Below the pieces are notes generated by a model, which saw only the letters and a program-made list of their open reading frames with translations, searched no databases and had not been told where the DNA came from. A stretch of 64,000 nucleotides of DNA from Gentiana macrophylla (Eukaryota > Streptophyta > Magnoliopsida > Gentianales > Gentianaceae), in the NCBI GenBank assembly GCA_026214975.1, contig JAOBSW010001170.1, positions 34,575-98,574 of the forward strand. The letters run 5' to 3'. Positions within the stretch are counted from its first letter, which is position 1. The number at the start of each line of letters is the position of its first letter. The position numbers and the translations under genes are program-made. Positions 1 to 11,476 of this stretch are shown piece by piece.

Positions 1-634
1 TAATTTTGCTGTCTGTTTTCTGCACGAAGCAACGTGGATTAAAATCGTATTGTAACATTTTGGTTATAGCTAAGACTGGAATGAACTAAGATTAGCATAT
101 ATTTGCTTTTGAAATCTGGTACCTATGTATCTAGCATTGGAGACATCATTCCGATGTTTATGTTATGGTAAGCTTGTTACCAGTTATTTCCAGTTATTTG
201 ATCATATGTTTCAATGGATACCATGTAAGCTCATATTTGCAAGTTGTGTATTTTGTTAGAAAATGAATCCGCGGGATGCATAATCACATCATTGGACTGT
301 AAATCCTTTGTTAATTGATTACGTGGTACAAGTGCTCGTTAAAATGCTATTCCTTTAACAGCTCTCGCTTGAAGCAATTTTGTTGTCTTAGGTCTGTCTT
401 TTCCGCCTTTGATTGGTCTTCATGAAAATGCTTGGTGCTTGACATTGTTCTGGAGTAAACTATGGCTGTGAGGCAGAATGTCATACTGAAACTATCAATC
501 CTGTGGATTTTTTGCTCACTTTTTATTATTAAATTGATAGCCGAGGAGGCAATAAAGTTATGATACATTATTTGTTTAACTTGAGGCTTTAATTTTAGAA
601 ACTGTTTTTTTCCGAACTTAATGCAGTGACTGGA
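1..634 (+). other. Upstream region and probable 5'UTR intron of eS7
   Basis: No coding gene is seen here. A pyrimidine-rich tract followed by gcag just before 635, only a few bases ahead of the eS7 start codon, looks like a 3' splice site, so much of this stretch is probably a 5'UTR intron, a common arrangement in plant ribosomal protein genes. The upstream untranslated exon was not located and may lie before the window. This is inference from the splice-like signal only. Confidence 0.4.
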
Positions 635-651
635 AAGTTTGATCTCCGAAG

Positions 652-1934
652 ATGTATACTTCACGGCAGAAGATCCAAAAGGACCAGGGAGCTGATCCTA
701 CTGAGTTTGAGGAGACTGTTGCCCAGGTGTTTGCATAGCTTTCTAATCAAGTTCTCTTGCCTTTTTTTTTTTGGAACAATTGTAAGAACTTCATTTTGGC
801 ACGTATTCGTTCCTGTAAAGGCAATTAAGCGTTGTTCTTTGTTCGTATATTTTGAAGGCTTTGTTTGATTTGGAAAATACGAACCAAGAGCTCAAGAGTG
901 ATCTGAAAGACCTCTACATCAATACTGCTGCGTAAGAATTGTATCAGTTCCTTGATCAATCCCAGTCTTTGCTCATTTTATGTCTAATAATAATACCCTT
1001 TTATTCTTGTGGTATCTGCAGCCAAATTGATGTTTCTGGTAATCATAAGGCTGTTGTGATCCATGTCCCTTTTAGGCTAAAAAGGCTTTCCATAAGATTC
1101 ATCTTAGGCTCGTAAGAGAGTTGGAGAAGAAGTTCAGTGGCAAGGTAGAGTTCACACATTTTGGTGCTTTCACGGTTTTACCTCATACAGCTTCCTGTAT
1201 CCCCGTATACAGACAAAACGTTCCGAACTTCTGAATCATACTTTAATACATCAATCGAAAGTATTAAAAAATACGTTGGCATTAATGTTTCTATATTTTG
1301 ATTGTTTCAGGATGTTGTTGTTGTTGCCACCAGAAGGATGATCGTCCACCTAAAAAGGGTTCCGCTGTACAAAGGCCTCGCTCTCGTACTCTTACTGCGG
1401 TTCATGATGCTGTATTGGAGGACCTTGTGTATCCTGCTGAGATTGTTGGAAAGCGCGTCAGATTCAGACTTGATGGATCCAAAGTTATCAAGGTGATTAT
1501 TCTTTCTCCAAGTCCTCTGTTACTGGCTCCTCTCCCTAACTAGGGGTGCAACTGAGTTGAGTCAAGTCATTACCCAAGGGGCTCGAGCTCAACTTGACTA
1601 TCTGGGTCGACTTGACTCAACTTTAAAGACACTAGCTCGAAACTTGACTTGAACTCGATCGACTTGGAAGCTTAGAGTATTTCTTTTTTCGCAACTCATT
1701 CAATTTATATATAAAATATATCAAGCATGAACTCGTTTTTTCATAGGTCTTTACAATTTTGTGGTACAAGAAACGATAATTTAATTCATAACTTGTTTGT
1801 TTATATATTTGCAGATCTTTTTGGACCCGAAGGCAAGGAATGACACCGAGTACAAGTTGGACACATTTACAGGTGTATACAGAAAGCTTTCAGGAAAGGA
1901 TGTTGTTTTCGAGTACCCAGTCACTGAAGCCTGA
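652..1934 (+). CDS. RPS7: 40S ribosomal protein S7 (eS7), five exons, two apparent frameshifts
   Basis: Structural protein of the cytosolic small ribosomal subunit. Coding exons are 652-726, 858-931, 1022-1144, 1311-1492 and 1815-1934, all with GT-AG borders. The start is [13 protein letters not shown] and the end is [61 protein letters not shown] and YPAEIVGKR match eS7 throughout. Restoring one base in exon 3 and one in exon 4 gives 191 residues, the usual plant length. Two one-base losses break the frame: one in the A run near 1079-1083 (between PFRL and KAFHKIH) and one near 1344-1347 (between ATRRMIV and PPKKG). Exon lengths 123 and 182 are each one short of the expected phase. Family identity is certain. 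Whether the copy is a young pseudogene or carries consensus errors cannot be told from sequence. Confidence 0.93.
1545..1690. repeat. Degenerate repeat in eS7 intron 4
   Basis: Intron 4 is longer than the others and holds a run of related words (gagctcaacttgac, gacttgactcaac, cttgacttgaactcg). Similar gagctcga-type stretches occur near 45.81-45.95 kb and 51.13-51.27 kb, so this is probably a piece of a dispersed repeat. No clean ends were found. Confidence 0.35.
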
Positions 1935-2579
1935 AGAAAGAAAACATTATTTCATATGAGTTATGTTCTTGCTTGCTTTGGTGCCTGTTTGTTGGATAGT
2001 TTCAAACTAAGTGTTGAGAATTATTATGTTGGAAATTTTGAATTAGCTGAATGCTTAAAGACGATTTGTACGCTTTTAGTAGTCTGTCAACAAGTTCTTA
2101 CTTTTATAGCAGTCTGATGTATGAACCAGGATTATCGTGATACGATTTGCATCTTACTGTTTTTATCCTTTGCTCCTTTTTTGGTTGCCTGTTATTAGCA
2201 GCCACTAGGTCCTAGAACAATACAGGCCATCTCTTGCCATTCCAAATATGTGGACCAAAACATAGATTTGACTCCGATCATAGATTTGATGAACATGAAA
2301 AACGATGTTGTTTTGGTGTTAATACACTAACACCAAAACACACAGTACATCACAGCAAGTGGACACAACATCAAAACAAAATCTTAAAGCCACAAGTTTT
2401 CTGCCAAAAAAAACCTTCCTTGATTATTTGAATCAATCAAATTTATACCAGAACTTCTATACAATCCAATTTTCTCTCCCTTATGAAACAGTGTAAAATC
2501 AATTAAAAAAAACACTACTAAAAAAAAACACAATCAAAAACAAAATCCAAAAACACACTCCATTACAGGCCTCCTATTT

Positions 2580-2641
<62 letters not shown>

Positions 2642-2643
2642 TT
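1935..2643. repeat. Intergenic region ending in a poly(A)-(TA)n-poly(T) tract
   Basis: Downstream of eS7 there is about 650 bp with no gene I can support. It ends in a simple-sequence block at about 2580-2645 (A run, then roughly 20 TA units, then a T run) that directly abuts the stop codon of the next, oppositely oriented gene. Confidence 0.7.
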
Positions 2644-3345
2644 TTATCTATTTGCAAAAACATTTCTTCCAGCTATTTTAGTAGTAGTAGTAGTATTCTT
2701 CATCATTCCTCTAGCTTCAACATTTATAGCATTCTTCACATTTGAAGCTAACCCTTTAAATTCCTCCAAATTTGCATAGCTTTTTCTAGCGCCGCCACCA
2801 CCACCACCACCAAATCCGAATCCTCCACCGCTCTGTCTCCTCTCTGATTTTGCCGACTTACTTCCGGCGGCTGTCTTCCCAAACATTCCATCATACTTCC
2901 CACTCTTTGATTTCAAAGGCGGTGTTACAGATTTCTCCATCACCGCCGGTAATGGCTTCCGGTTCTCCTTCCTCAACGCCGACGAAAAGTCCGGCACAGA
3001 TTGTGTCAAAACAGAGGAATTCCCTTTTGTTCTTCTTGGTGGCGTAGTGATCAAATTCAGTGGGAATTTCACTTGTTTCTTATCTGGGCTCAAAGAAATC
3101 ACCTTTTCTTCTTCAATTATTGGAATCGATTGCTTCAAATGCTTCAATTTCAACAAAGATTCTCTTTTTGCAGCATATTCATTGTATCTTGGCCCTCTTT
3201 CGAAAACCTCTGATTTCAGCTCAAAAGTGTGAATTTGATCCGAGTTTTGAGAGAATTGTGAGAGTAATAGTGATTTAGGATCGAGGGTTGTGAATGGATT
3301 TGTCATATTGTGGGATTTTCGCAGAGAATCAATGGTCTCCGCCAT
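2644..3345 (-). CDS. Uncharacterised plant protein, 233 aa, basic, Gly-rich segment
   Basis: Single-exon ORF on the minus strand starting MAETIDSLRKSHNMTNPFT and ending KIAGRNVFANR. I recognise the general layout of a small plant-specific family of unknown function but cannot name it. Visible parts: a conserved-looking N-terminus (LDPKSLLLSQFSQNSDQIHT, ELKSEVFERGPRYNEYA) over residues 1-70, a central KKQVKFPLNLITTPPRRTKG stretch, a Ser/Lys-rich region, a run of glycines near residues 173-185, and a C-terminal ARKSYANLEEFKGLASNVK block. There is no signal peptide or membrane segment; it is rich in Lys/Arg and Ser, consistent with a nuclear or cytoskeletal protein, but that is speculation. The frame is intact for its full length. 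Confidence 0.8.
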   Translation of the reverse strand: MAETIDSLRKSHNMTNPFTTLDPKSLLLSQFSQNSDQIHTFELKSEVFERGPRYNEYAAKRESLLKLKHLKQSIPIIEEEKVISLSPDKKQVKFPLNLITTPPRRTKGNSSVLTQSVPDFSSALRKENRKPLPAVMEKSVTPPLKSKSGKYDGMFGKTAAGSKSAKSERRQSGGGFGFGGGGGGGARKSYANLEEFKGLASNVKNAINVEARGMMKNTTTTTKIAGRNVFANR

Positions 3346-3392
3346 GTTGAAGCCTGAAAGTGGTGGGTTTTGGAGTTTTAAATGATTTGTGT

Positions 3393-3404
3393 TTGCAACG
3401 GTCC
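3393..3404 (-). promoter_or_regulatory. MSA-like element (AACGG core) upstream of the 233-aa gene
   Basis: The sequence tttgcaacggtc on the plus strand, about 50 bp upstream of the start codon at 3345, contains the AACGG core of the mitosis-specific activator element bound by three-repeat MYB factors in plant G2/M genes. The motif is short and could be chance. It is noted because of its position near the start. Confidence 0.3.
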
Positions 3405-4500
3405 GATAATTAAAGGGTGAGAAAAGCCAGATGATTTCTTTTGGATTGTAACGTTAATATTGGGTGGGTCCTTGTTTATATTTCCCACACACAAAAATAA
3501 ATAAATAAATAAATACAGCATTTGTATATACAAAAATGTAAAAGATTTTATATATTTGGCTGATTTTTTTTTTTTTTTTTGAGGGTATATTTGGTTGATT
3601 TTAAAATTGCATCATAACCTTTCAAATTAAATATATCTGCAACATGCATGTTAGAGTGTTATAAATGGGACTAAATTATTTATAAATTCTAATCATAGCC
3701 TTCAAATGAAATTAATCTCAAATGTCCATTAGAAGAATACATTGTTATAATTAAATAGTCTCAATGTCCATTGTTATGTGAATATTTAAAATATTATAAT
3801 AGCTATTTAAAATTCAACAAAGACATAAATATGAAAATAAAACTAATTCTCGATCATTAAAAAAATTATTTTCCAAGAAACGATCGTAAAAATATGAAAA
3901 GGAAAACTAAGATTTGGCTGATCGATGATGGTCGTACCGAATCTTTAACTTTCTTCACAGAATACGATGAAAAAAATAATAAATAGATTGGTAAGTGAAT
4001 CTTTAAATTTCTTCAGAAATGGTAATTAAATAAATGGTGATGAGGGTTTTCTAAAGAAGAAGAGAAAGCTGTATTTATGGCTTCCGGAGTGTTTTGCCTA
4101 TATTTATCTGGAGATTAACAACTTTTTTCCACGCAATAAAAAATTAAAGCACTTATCTCCGATTTATTTTTATTATTAGTATGCAATGTTACGAAATGAT
4201 GAAGAAAGATTGCGACTTGTGGTGGTGACGGTTACATAGGACATTTCAATGGACGAAGATTTACGTTTGAAATAGATTTATTTGGAGAACACGGATAAGG
4301 TATAGACTTCTTCTATAACACATACTATCATACTAAGAATACAATTCAAAGTATTATAGATTTCATTACAATAATCCTTATTATAAGGCTCTTTGATCTG
4401 CGACGTATCAAAGTCATAATCTAATTACAGTAATCCTTAGATTTAGATTATAAACCGCGCGTGTTAAGTAGCCAATGCATATGTAGCCGATGCTTTAATG
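3405..4500. other. AT-rich intergenic region
   Basis: No ORF, RNA gene or clean repeat border is supported here. The stretch is AT-rich with short A or T runs. It ends where similarity to the second segmental copy (about 18.48 kb) begins. Confidence 0.5.
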
Positions 4501-4690
4501 CAATGGACAATGTGATTAATTATGTTCTCAATTTTACGGTACAACGTCCAACATTCTGAGCCACTGATAACATTGTATGTTCAGGTCTCAAGCATACATC
4601 AATTTGCGGATTTCGCTTCCGTAAATTTTCTCGATTATTTGTACATTGCTATGCATTGTAATTTGTAACCATATATTCAAATAATTCTTT
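4500..4690. repeat. Segmental duplication, copy 1, block a
   Basis: This block matches 18480-18690 with scattered changes. Shared words include gttcaggtctcaagcatac, caatttgcggatttcgct and cattgctatgcattgtaa. It is the first of several blocks that occur in the same order in two parts of the window. Confidence 0.75.
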
Positions 4691-5113
4691 ACATGATTAT
4701 TATAAATATTATCAAATCGCAATTATCTTATTTGTGTTAAGTCAAAAATATTATCTACTCAATCTTACGTATCAATCTTACATATGTTATATTGCAAACT
4801 GAATGAATTTCCAAGATTCATTACAAGTTCAGATTGTTTGATTATGACCAGCGTTTAGGTTAGATTAAAAACCCGAGCTAAAGAATGTTTTACCAACACT
4901 CATTTGAATCCAATTCACATCATAAAATGTTATAAGAATAGTTTAAATCCAAGAATATACATCTATCTAATGAATTAGACCATACAATAGATACAGTAAA
5001 TTCTTGAAAAACTGTATTTTGAGGATTAACTTACAGATTTAGGAAATATCACTGGAGCAGAATCTGTGTTTTACAGATTCTCTAAAATTTTCAAAAACTG
5101 TATTTTGAGGATT
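4634..5113. repeat. 480-bp tandem repeat unit, first copy
   Basis: The unit starts attatttgtacattgct at 4634 and starts again at 5114 (attatttgtatattgct). The second copy is split by the LTR at 5156-7392 and resumes at 7393, running to about 7805. The copies are nearly identical over long stretches such as cagcgtttaggttagatta. Confidence 0.85.
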
Positions 5114-5155
5114 ATTATTTGTATATTGCTATGCATTGTAATTTGTAACCATATA

Positions 5156-7392
5156 TGTAACATCCTGACTTTTCATAAAAGGGTAAAATAGTCATTGGGT
5201 GTATTTACTACGACCTAATTATTATTTGTCCCATTTGTTTAATTGAAAAGGAATTAATTAAAGGATTTAGCTATTAATTATAAAGGATTTAATTATTGGC
5301 TATAAAAAAGAGTTAATCCCCAAATTAATTCATTAGTGTGGGACGCAATTTCTGGAAAAAAGAAGAAGAAGAACGGCAGAGTGGAAGGAGACGAAGAAAA
5401 GGAAAGCGAAATAAAAAGAAGAAGCGAGTGTGTGATCAATCCGTTCATCCGATCAGTGTGCGGAGAGAAAGGTGATCAGTGAGGAGACGCAACTTTGGAA
5501 AATAACATCTCTCAATTTCGTAAGTTTTCGGTTTATCCTAGTTTTCAGATTATTCGTAGAGTTCGATTCTTGAAAAATTCGTATCTTTTAATCCGTAGCT
5601 CTGTTTCGCGACCATGAGTAGTCGAAAAGATCGTCTTGAAGCGTAGAATAATCTAAAAATAGTTTCACAGCAGTAAACCCAGGTAATCTTCAGTTTTACA
5701 GGCTTTTTCAGTTTCGGTTTTCTGCAAAGAAATAAGATTTTAGGGTTTCTTGTTGATCACATAGGTTTTGGGGTTGAGGATCAACAGTTGTTGCAGCTGC
5801 TTGGTGTGTTGCTTGCGGTTTTTCTGGTAATTAAGGTAAGAGGCTCTTCGTATGATTCCAATTATCGTTTATAAGATTTAGATCAAGTTTTAAGGTGTAT
5901 AGTTGATAGAAAGATGTGTCTTTTCGTTGATCAATGATCATCGATGCTATTTAGGTTAGAAACGGTTTAGAAATCGCGTTTTGAAGATTTTAGCGTTTCG
6001 GGAAAAACCCAGGCAAACGGGCGTTTGCGATCATGCGGCTCAAGCGGGCGTTTACACAAAGCGACGGGCGTTTGAGGATAGACTTTGATTCGAGATGTAG
6101 CCATTTTTGACGGACGGGCGTTTGGGGTTAGTGGACGGGCGTTCGATGCCAAACGGGCGTCCATAGGATGTCAAACGGACGTTTGACCTGTTTTACCTTG
6201 TTTTTACTGTTTTATCGTTTCAACTTGGTTTCGATCTTCATAATTATGTTATTATTGTTTTAAACCCTTAATTTGTGATACGTGAACATTTCATAAACAT
6301 AAACAAGCCTGAATCGAGCTTCTGATTCGTTCAGTTAAAACACCGAATGTACTCTTGAAGGGAGTTGAAGTTCGGATCCGTCGGAAGAGCATGATAGGCT
6401 TGTGCTTTGGTGAATTAGTATTCATCAATGTACGTGTAATTGCTAGGCTTTATGCGTATGCAGTGGTTCAGGAAGAGAGTAGTATTTGTGAGGAGATTAA
6501 TTGAAAACACTTAGGTGGTTAGTTAATCATTTTAATAAATACGACTTGACTTGTAAAAGATTAAACAACATGTCTCTCTTGGATAGGCACCGGTCTATAT
6601 CGCGATGTGTGTGCTACCTCACGAAGGTGGAAGAACCCGTAGAGTCAATAAAACCACAAGTTCGGGTGACTCCACCGAGGGTGTGCGCATACTATCGGAG
6701 TTTACCTATTCTAGACTCCGTGGATATTGGTGTGATCCACTAATATGTTGCCAAGAGTGTCCCAAAAGTGGATACGCGTAGTGCCCTTGAGTGCGGTTGT
6801 AACATAGATAAGTTAAGTAGAAGCGTTTAGTCAATTCATGTTGATGGACATGAAATGAACCCCAGATTAAGTCGGTCACACATAAATAACTAAACGATTA
6901 AATATCTTTTCTTTATAAATCTTAATTGTTGTCATAGCTTCTCACTTTTACTAAGTACTTTGTACTTACCTCCTTTGCATTTTCTTGTATGCATTGTGGG
7001 GTGAGAAGACGAACATGTTGAGCGTGTTTACGAGGAGGATTTCGATGACGACGCCTCGTTGAAGATTTATCTTTTTATTTATTCTGTTATTCATTTAATA
7101 GACTTTTTAGTACCTTTGGAGTATGCTTTTGGTCTATCAAGACTTGTCGTACGTTTATTTTGGATTTCGTATTTTCCTTTAAATGTAATAAAGTTACATT
7201 TCCATCTTTAGTATGGTTAATTTCTATTCATAGTAGCTTTTATGTTTTTACCGAGTCTTTTTAGCTTCCGTTTGCTTTTATTTGATACGACGACGTAGAG
7301 GCTTGCGTATAATATTAGATTTATTTAATGCTATACGCGCCGAACGTTTCTCTTCCGGATAAGGGCTCGGTATCCGGGAGCGGGGCGTTACA
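5156..7392 (+). mobile_element. Solo LTR, Ty3/gypsy-like (Tekay/Del-type length), 2237 bp
   Basis: The element starts TGTAACATCC and ends GGGGCGTTACA, has TG..CA ends, and is flanked by a 5-bp target duplication ATATA (5151-5155 and 7393-7397). The unbroken target is visible in the first copy of the 480-bp repeat (ccatatattcaaa, near 4671). No gag or pol reading frame is inside, so this is a single long LTR left by recombination between two LTRs. Long LTRs with TGTAAC ends fit chromovirus-type gypsy families; the family name is inference. Confidence 0.82.
6014..6188 (+). repeat. Cluster of seven CGGGCGTTTG-like motifs inside the solo LTR
   Basis: The motif ACGGGCGTTTG or a one- or two-base variant occurs near 6016, 6043, 6063, 6113, 6133, 6152 and 6174, all in the same orientation. 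The local GC content is far above the surrounding LTR. It may be a transcriptional control array of the element; nothing else in the sequence shows its role. Confidence 0.7.
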
Positions 7393-7805
7393 ATATATTC
7401 AAATAATTCTTTACATGATTATTATAAATATTATCAAATCGCAATTATCTTATTTGTGTTAATATTATCTACTCAATCTTACGTATCAATCTTACATATG
7501 TTATATTGCAAACTGAATGAATTTCCAAGATTCATTACAAGTTCAGATTGTTTGATTATGACCAGCGTTTAGGTTAGATTAGAAACCCGAGCTAAAGAAT
7601 GTTTTACCAACACTCATTTGAATCCAATTCACATCATAAAATGTTATAAGAATACTTTAAATCCAAGAATATACATCTATCTAATGAATTAGACCATCAC
7701 ATGAGATCTGATAAATTCTTGAAAAACTGTATTTTGAGGATTTCAACTTACAGATTTAGGAAATATCACTGCAGCAGAATATATGTTTTACAGATTCTCT
7801 AAAAT
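7393..7805. repeat. Remainder of second copy of the 480-bp tandem unit
   Basis: After the solo LTR and its ATATA duplication, the sequence continues ttcaaataattctttac exactly as in the first unit (from about 4676) and stays alignable to about 7805 with a few substitutions and small indels. Confidence 0.8.
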
Positions 7806-8345
7806 TTCCTTTACGTCTACTGTATTCATCCATGTTCTGTAAATTTTTCCTTTATATCTACCGCATTATGTAAAATAGAGAATCAGATGCAGAAATTTCT
7901 ATAAACAAGAAAATTTTATATTCAAAACTGTAAAATAGATAATTCGTTAAGAGAATCTGATGCAAGTGGTCTTACAAGGCGGGTGTAACATAAATCATCT
8001 TGGATAGATATTGTGTAAATAAGAAAAATGTATATTTAAAATAAATAATTCGTTAATAGGATCTGATGCAAATACACTTACAACAACGTAAATTACAAGA
8101 ATTTTTTCTGAACAAACAGAGAACCTGATCATATCCATTGAATTCATCATCTGAATTATAACGCTAATTAGTCAATCAAAGTCGGATTTATTTTACATAC
8201 AAAATAAGAATTTGTAAAACAATTATACTAACTTTCCTCGTGAATTCGAAATACTTTTTTAGTTTTTTACCTATACAAGTAATAAATACGGGAAAACCAA
8301 AATTAAAATAAAATAAAAGTTTTCTTTGTCGGCTTGGCTAGTCAA
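7806..8345. other. Gene-free AT-rich stretch
   Basis: No gene or bordered element is seen. Short repeated words (gaatctgatgcaa, ataattcgttaa) suggest old local duplication. Confidence 0.4.
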
Positions 8346-8480
8346 GTATGGGCATGCAAGAGTGAACGCAATGGAAGCCAACTAGACGCCTATCAACTCT
8401 AACAAGGGCAAACAGAAGCTTCTGAGTTTTTAAGGCAAAATAATGGTGCATTTGTGGATGGCTATTTTCGGTTGGGGAAG
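8346..8480. repeat. Dispersed repeat, copy 1 (also at 9055, 19336, 19430)
   Basis: The stretch with ggaagccaactagacgcc and ggcaaaataatggtgcattt recurs in diverged form at 9055-9137 (ggaagccaactggacac) and twice at 19336-19560 (ggaagccaaccggacgcc). These are collinear blocks of the two segmental copies plus a local duplication. Confidence 0.6.
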
Positions 8481-9054
8481 TTTTTGTTTAGTATCTCTAT
8501 ATATATGCATCGTAATGACGGGATGATTGATCTGGACCACATAGTTTAAATTCAGTTTAAAAATAAAATGTTAAGATTTTGCCACATAGTGCACTCCGCA
8601 TATGGCGGTCTGTGAGCGTCCTGTCTAAATTTGGGCAGCAGTAAAAAAAAATTTAGACCCTCATGGCCGAAAAAAAAAGAAGAACTAAAATATATATAAA
8701 TAAAATAAAACAAAAATCTTTGTGTGAGAGATAGTCATGAGTTTGGAAGAAAAAAAAACTTTACCTATTTGACTCTAAATTCCAGTTTAAAAAACAAAAA
8801 TTATTGTAATTAGCAAGATTCAAAACCGAGCCTCAAGTATACAGTATCTTTAGAAGTCTTAACAATTAATGTAATACATTCATTTTCATCATATAAATAC
8901 AGTATATATATAATATTAGACCGAAATTTAGAGTAGCCAAATTCATTGATTTCGGGAGGCTCCAGGGCCATGGCCCCGGCTTCTCAGAAGCGCACTGTGA
9001 GTGCACCCAATAACCTTCCTTCGGTTGACACCAGTCGAGTGTCATGGTAGCTAA

Positions 9055-9137
9055 GAGTAAATAGATTGGAAGCCAACTGGACACAATTGAACTCTGACAA
9101 ATACAAACATAAGACTTCTACGTTTAAAAAGCAAAAC
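9055..9137. repeat. Dispersed repeat, copy 2, cut off by an LTR-like end
   Basis: Matches 8380-8440 and 19440-19515. Similarity stops exactly where TGTAACGACCC begins at 9138, which looks like the end of an LTR. Confidence 0.55.
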
Positions 9138-10110
9138 TGTAACGACCCAACCTATATTTTACCCAATTATCCGGATCCAAATCGTGCAGCCATGATCCGA
9201 AATCGAACTTTCGGTTCACAAAGCCTACTGCTGGAAAATCAAACAACTAAAATCACAATAGTGTAAACAACGAAATATTACATTAATATAGTACTTCCAG
9301 GTTCATGCCCTAACTTTTACATCATCAAAAGAATCTCAAAAGACATAATGGACTGTTCACCTTCTTGTAATTAATCCGTAACTTTTTACTTCCACCAACA
9401 TTCCATTGTGGAAAATCGGGATTATTGCTCTCTCTTCTATGAACATGTCGTTTCACACGTCTTCTTTAACAAGTCTATCTAGAATATCGAGCCAGACACT
9501 CTCTTTTCACCTTCTCGATACACTGAACCTCATCTGAAAAATATAATAACTGAATGAGTGAGCACGAATGCCCCGTAAGCAGTGTTTAAGCATCAAGAGG
9601 GAACTAAGAAAGTCACTGAGCAAGCTTACTAAGAAAGTCACTGAGCAAGCTTTCAGAGTTCCTTACTGTTAATTGGAAACTACGATATGCATGCTATAAA
9701 TTTTGTATCACTAATAATGCATGCTATGTGTACTGAAAATATATAATAGAAACTAAAGGATGCAAATGTAATTAAATTATGTACTGAAAACAAAGCTTTC
9801 AGCTTAATTGAAATTAATAGTAACTAAACTGAAATGCTAGAATAAAGTAATGTAACTGATACTTTACTAAAAGTCTGTTAATAACGATACGGTTCTAATT
9901 TATTTGTGATCCTAGAAAGAACTCTGAAACTATCAGAGGTTGCAGACCGGATTTTTTTGACCAGCTCCGGCATATAAACTGTACTCCTTATTATTAAACC
10001 AGGAGCAAGGCCTGATGCCGGGGATTCTCGAGAACTCACTGCATTGAATCTGAAATCTGATTTCTCGCTACTGACCCGAGAGTGAGGAGTATGTCTGGAG
10101 AACCGTAACA
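9138..10110 (-). mobile_element. Probable LTR remnant, gypsy-like
   Basis: It begins TGTAACGACCC, resembling the end of the element at 11477 (TGTAACAACGTCC). Further in, gagtgagcacgaatgcccc at about 9555 resembles gagtgagcccgtgcacaag at about 11846 at a similar distance from the end. No second end or target duplication was found, so the right limit is approximate. Confidence 0.45.
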
Positions 10111-10482
10111 TTATTAAATTATTACTGTATGTATTTATCTGTCTATAGTTCCTTTTATTCTGAAAATTATGCTACTGCAAAGACACCGTTCTTTCCGTAA
10201 AATTGTAAAACTTTTTGTTATTACATTTATGTCTAGAAATTTGTTATCTTCTAAAAATCCACATTTTCTAAAATACTACCGATAGCTCTGAAAATTGCCT
10301 TTAACTTCTTAAATATAGGATTTACATCCATATTTTTAAAATATCTTTTTAAAAACATATATTTTATTTCAAAATAGTGTTGGTTCACTTCTTTATAAAA
10401 TTCTTTTAAACTTATATGGTTGGCTAACTATTACACCATCTAACCATTTCATCCATCTTGAAAATATACTTTACATAGATAC

Positions 10483-10494
<12 letters not shown>

Positions 10495-10556
<62 letters not shown>
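10495..10556. repeat. (TA)n microsatellite
   Basis: About 30 TA/AT units preceded by a short catacata run. Length is likely to vary between individuals. Confidence 0.95.
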
Positions 10557-10560
<4 letters not shown>

Positions 10561-10929
10561 CACATAATAACTATCTTCAAACCTTTTCTTTTAATAAAAT
10601 CCCAAGTCACATAAAAATGTATAATAGTGTGAGTTACTCATAAAACTTATTATGAGTAACTTATTAGTTAGGCCTTATTTGCTTCTTTTGATTCATATAA
10701 TTCTTGAGCGCTATCATCAATGGCCTCTATTTAATGTAAGACTCATTCTTTGCATCAATAAGAAATTATCAGTTCACTTTCTTTCGTTTACAGGTATCTT
10801 TTTGCTTATAGTCCTTCGAGCTTTTCTTGGAAGTATGGCATGGGTTACTTCAGCGCCGTAGCGCCTGGTAATCGAACAATGGCTTGAGGCTACATATTTG
10901 GTGAAATTCGGATCAATTAACAGTTAATT
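10557..10929. other. Gene-free stretch, one short unassigned ORF
   Basis: A 69-codon ORF (10652-10861, plus strand) is present but its peptide resembles nothing I know. A cag near 10795 could be a splice acceptor. I do not call a gene. Confidence 0.3.
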
Positions 10930-11476
10930 GTTCTGCAATATATATATAGATATGTGTATAGAAAATCATAATACCTGCAGAAACCTAAAGACACTAAAAC
11001 TGATTGTTTTATTTTTTAATGACCAAAGATTTACAATCATTCTTTTTACATATAGGGAAGTAGATAAATTCTATATAAATATAAACACATTTCATGATGA
11101 AGTATTATTTTATTCTAAAGATAAATATAAAATTAAATATAAAGATAAACGTTATCACTTAAAGTCATTTATTTTAAGTGTTGCAACAACTTGATCTCTC
11201 TTTTAATGATCATTTTATTTTTTGATATGTGTCCGAAAATGATATATTTACGTAAACTCAAAATGCTAACTGTATATCTCTAATGTTATCTAGTGTTATC
11301 TCAGTATTTTTCTATCAATCTTTGTGATTATTCTCCACCTCAACTCTCCACTTGATTCAAGTCTAAAAAACGATTTCATGAAGAGCAAGGTGATTTTGTT
11401 TGAGTATTGCTCGAACTGAAGTTTAATTTGCTTATAAAACAAACAAAAAAAACTCGAGTGAGTTCGCATGCTATAC
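10930..11476. repeat. Segmental duplication, copy 1, block b
   Basis: Matches 22105-22735 with moderate divergence. Shared words include gaagtattattttattcta, acaagtctaaaaaacga-like and aatttgcttataaaacaaac. Copy 2 additionally carries a 131-bp MITE. Similarity in this copy stops at 11476, where an LTR-type insertion begins. Confidence 0.8.

Noticed and set aside
2850..3278. Plus-strand ORFs opposite the 233-aa gene
   Set aside because: Shadow frames; the minus-strand frame is longer and has the conserved-looking blocks.
5967..6164. 65-aa minus-strand ORF with repeated ARP-type words
   Set aside because: It is a reading of the CGGGCGTTTG motif cluster inside a non-coding LTR.
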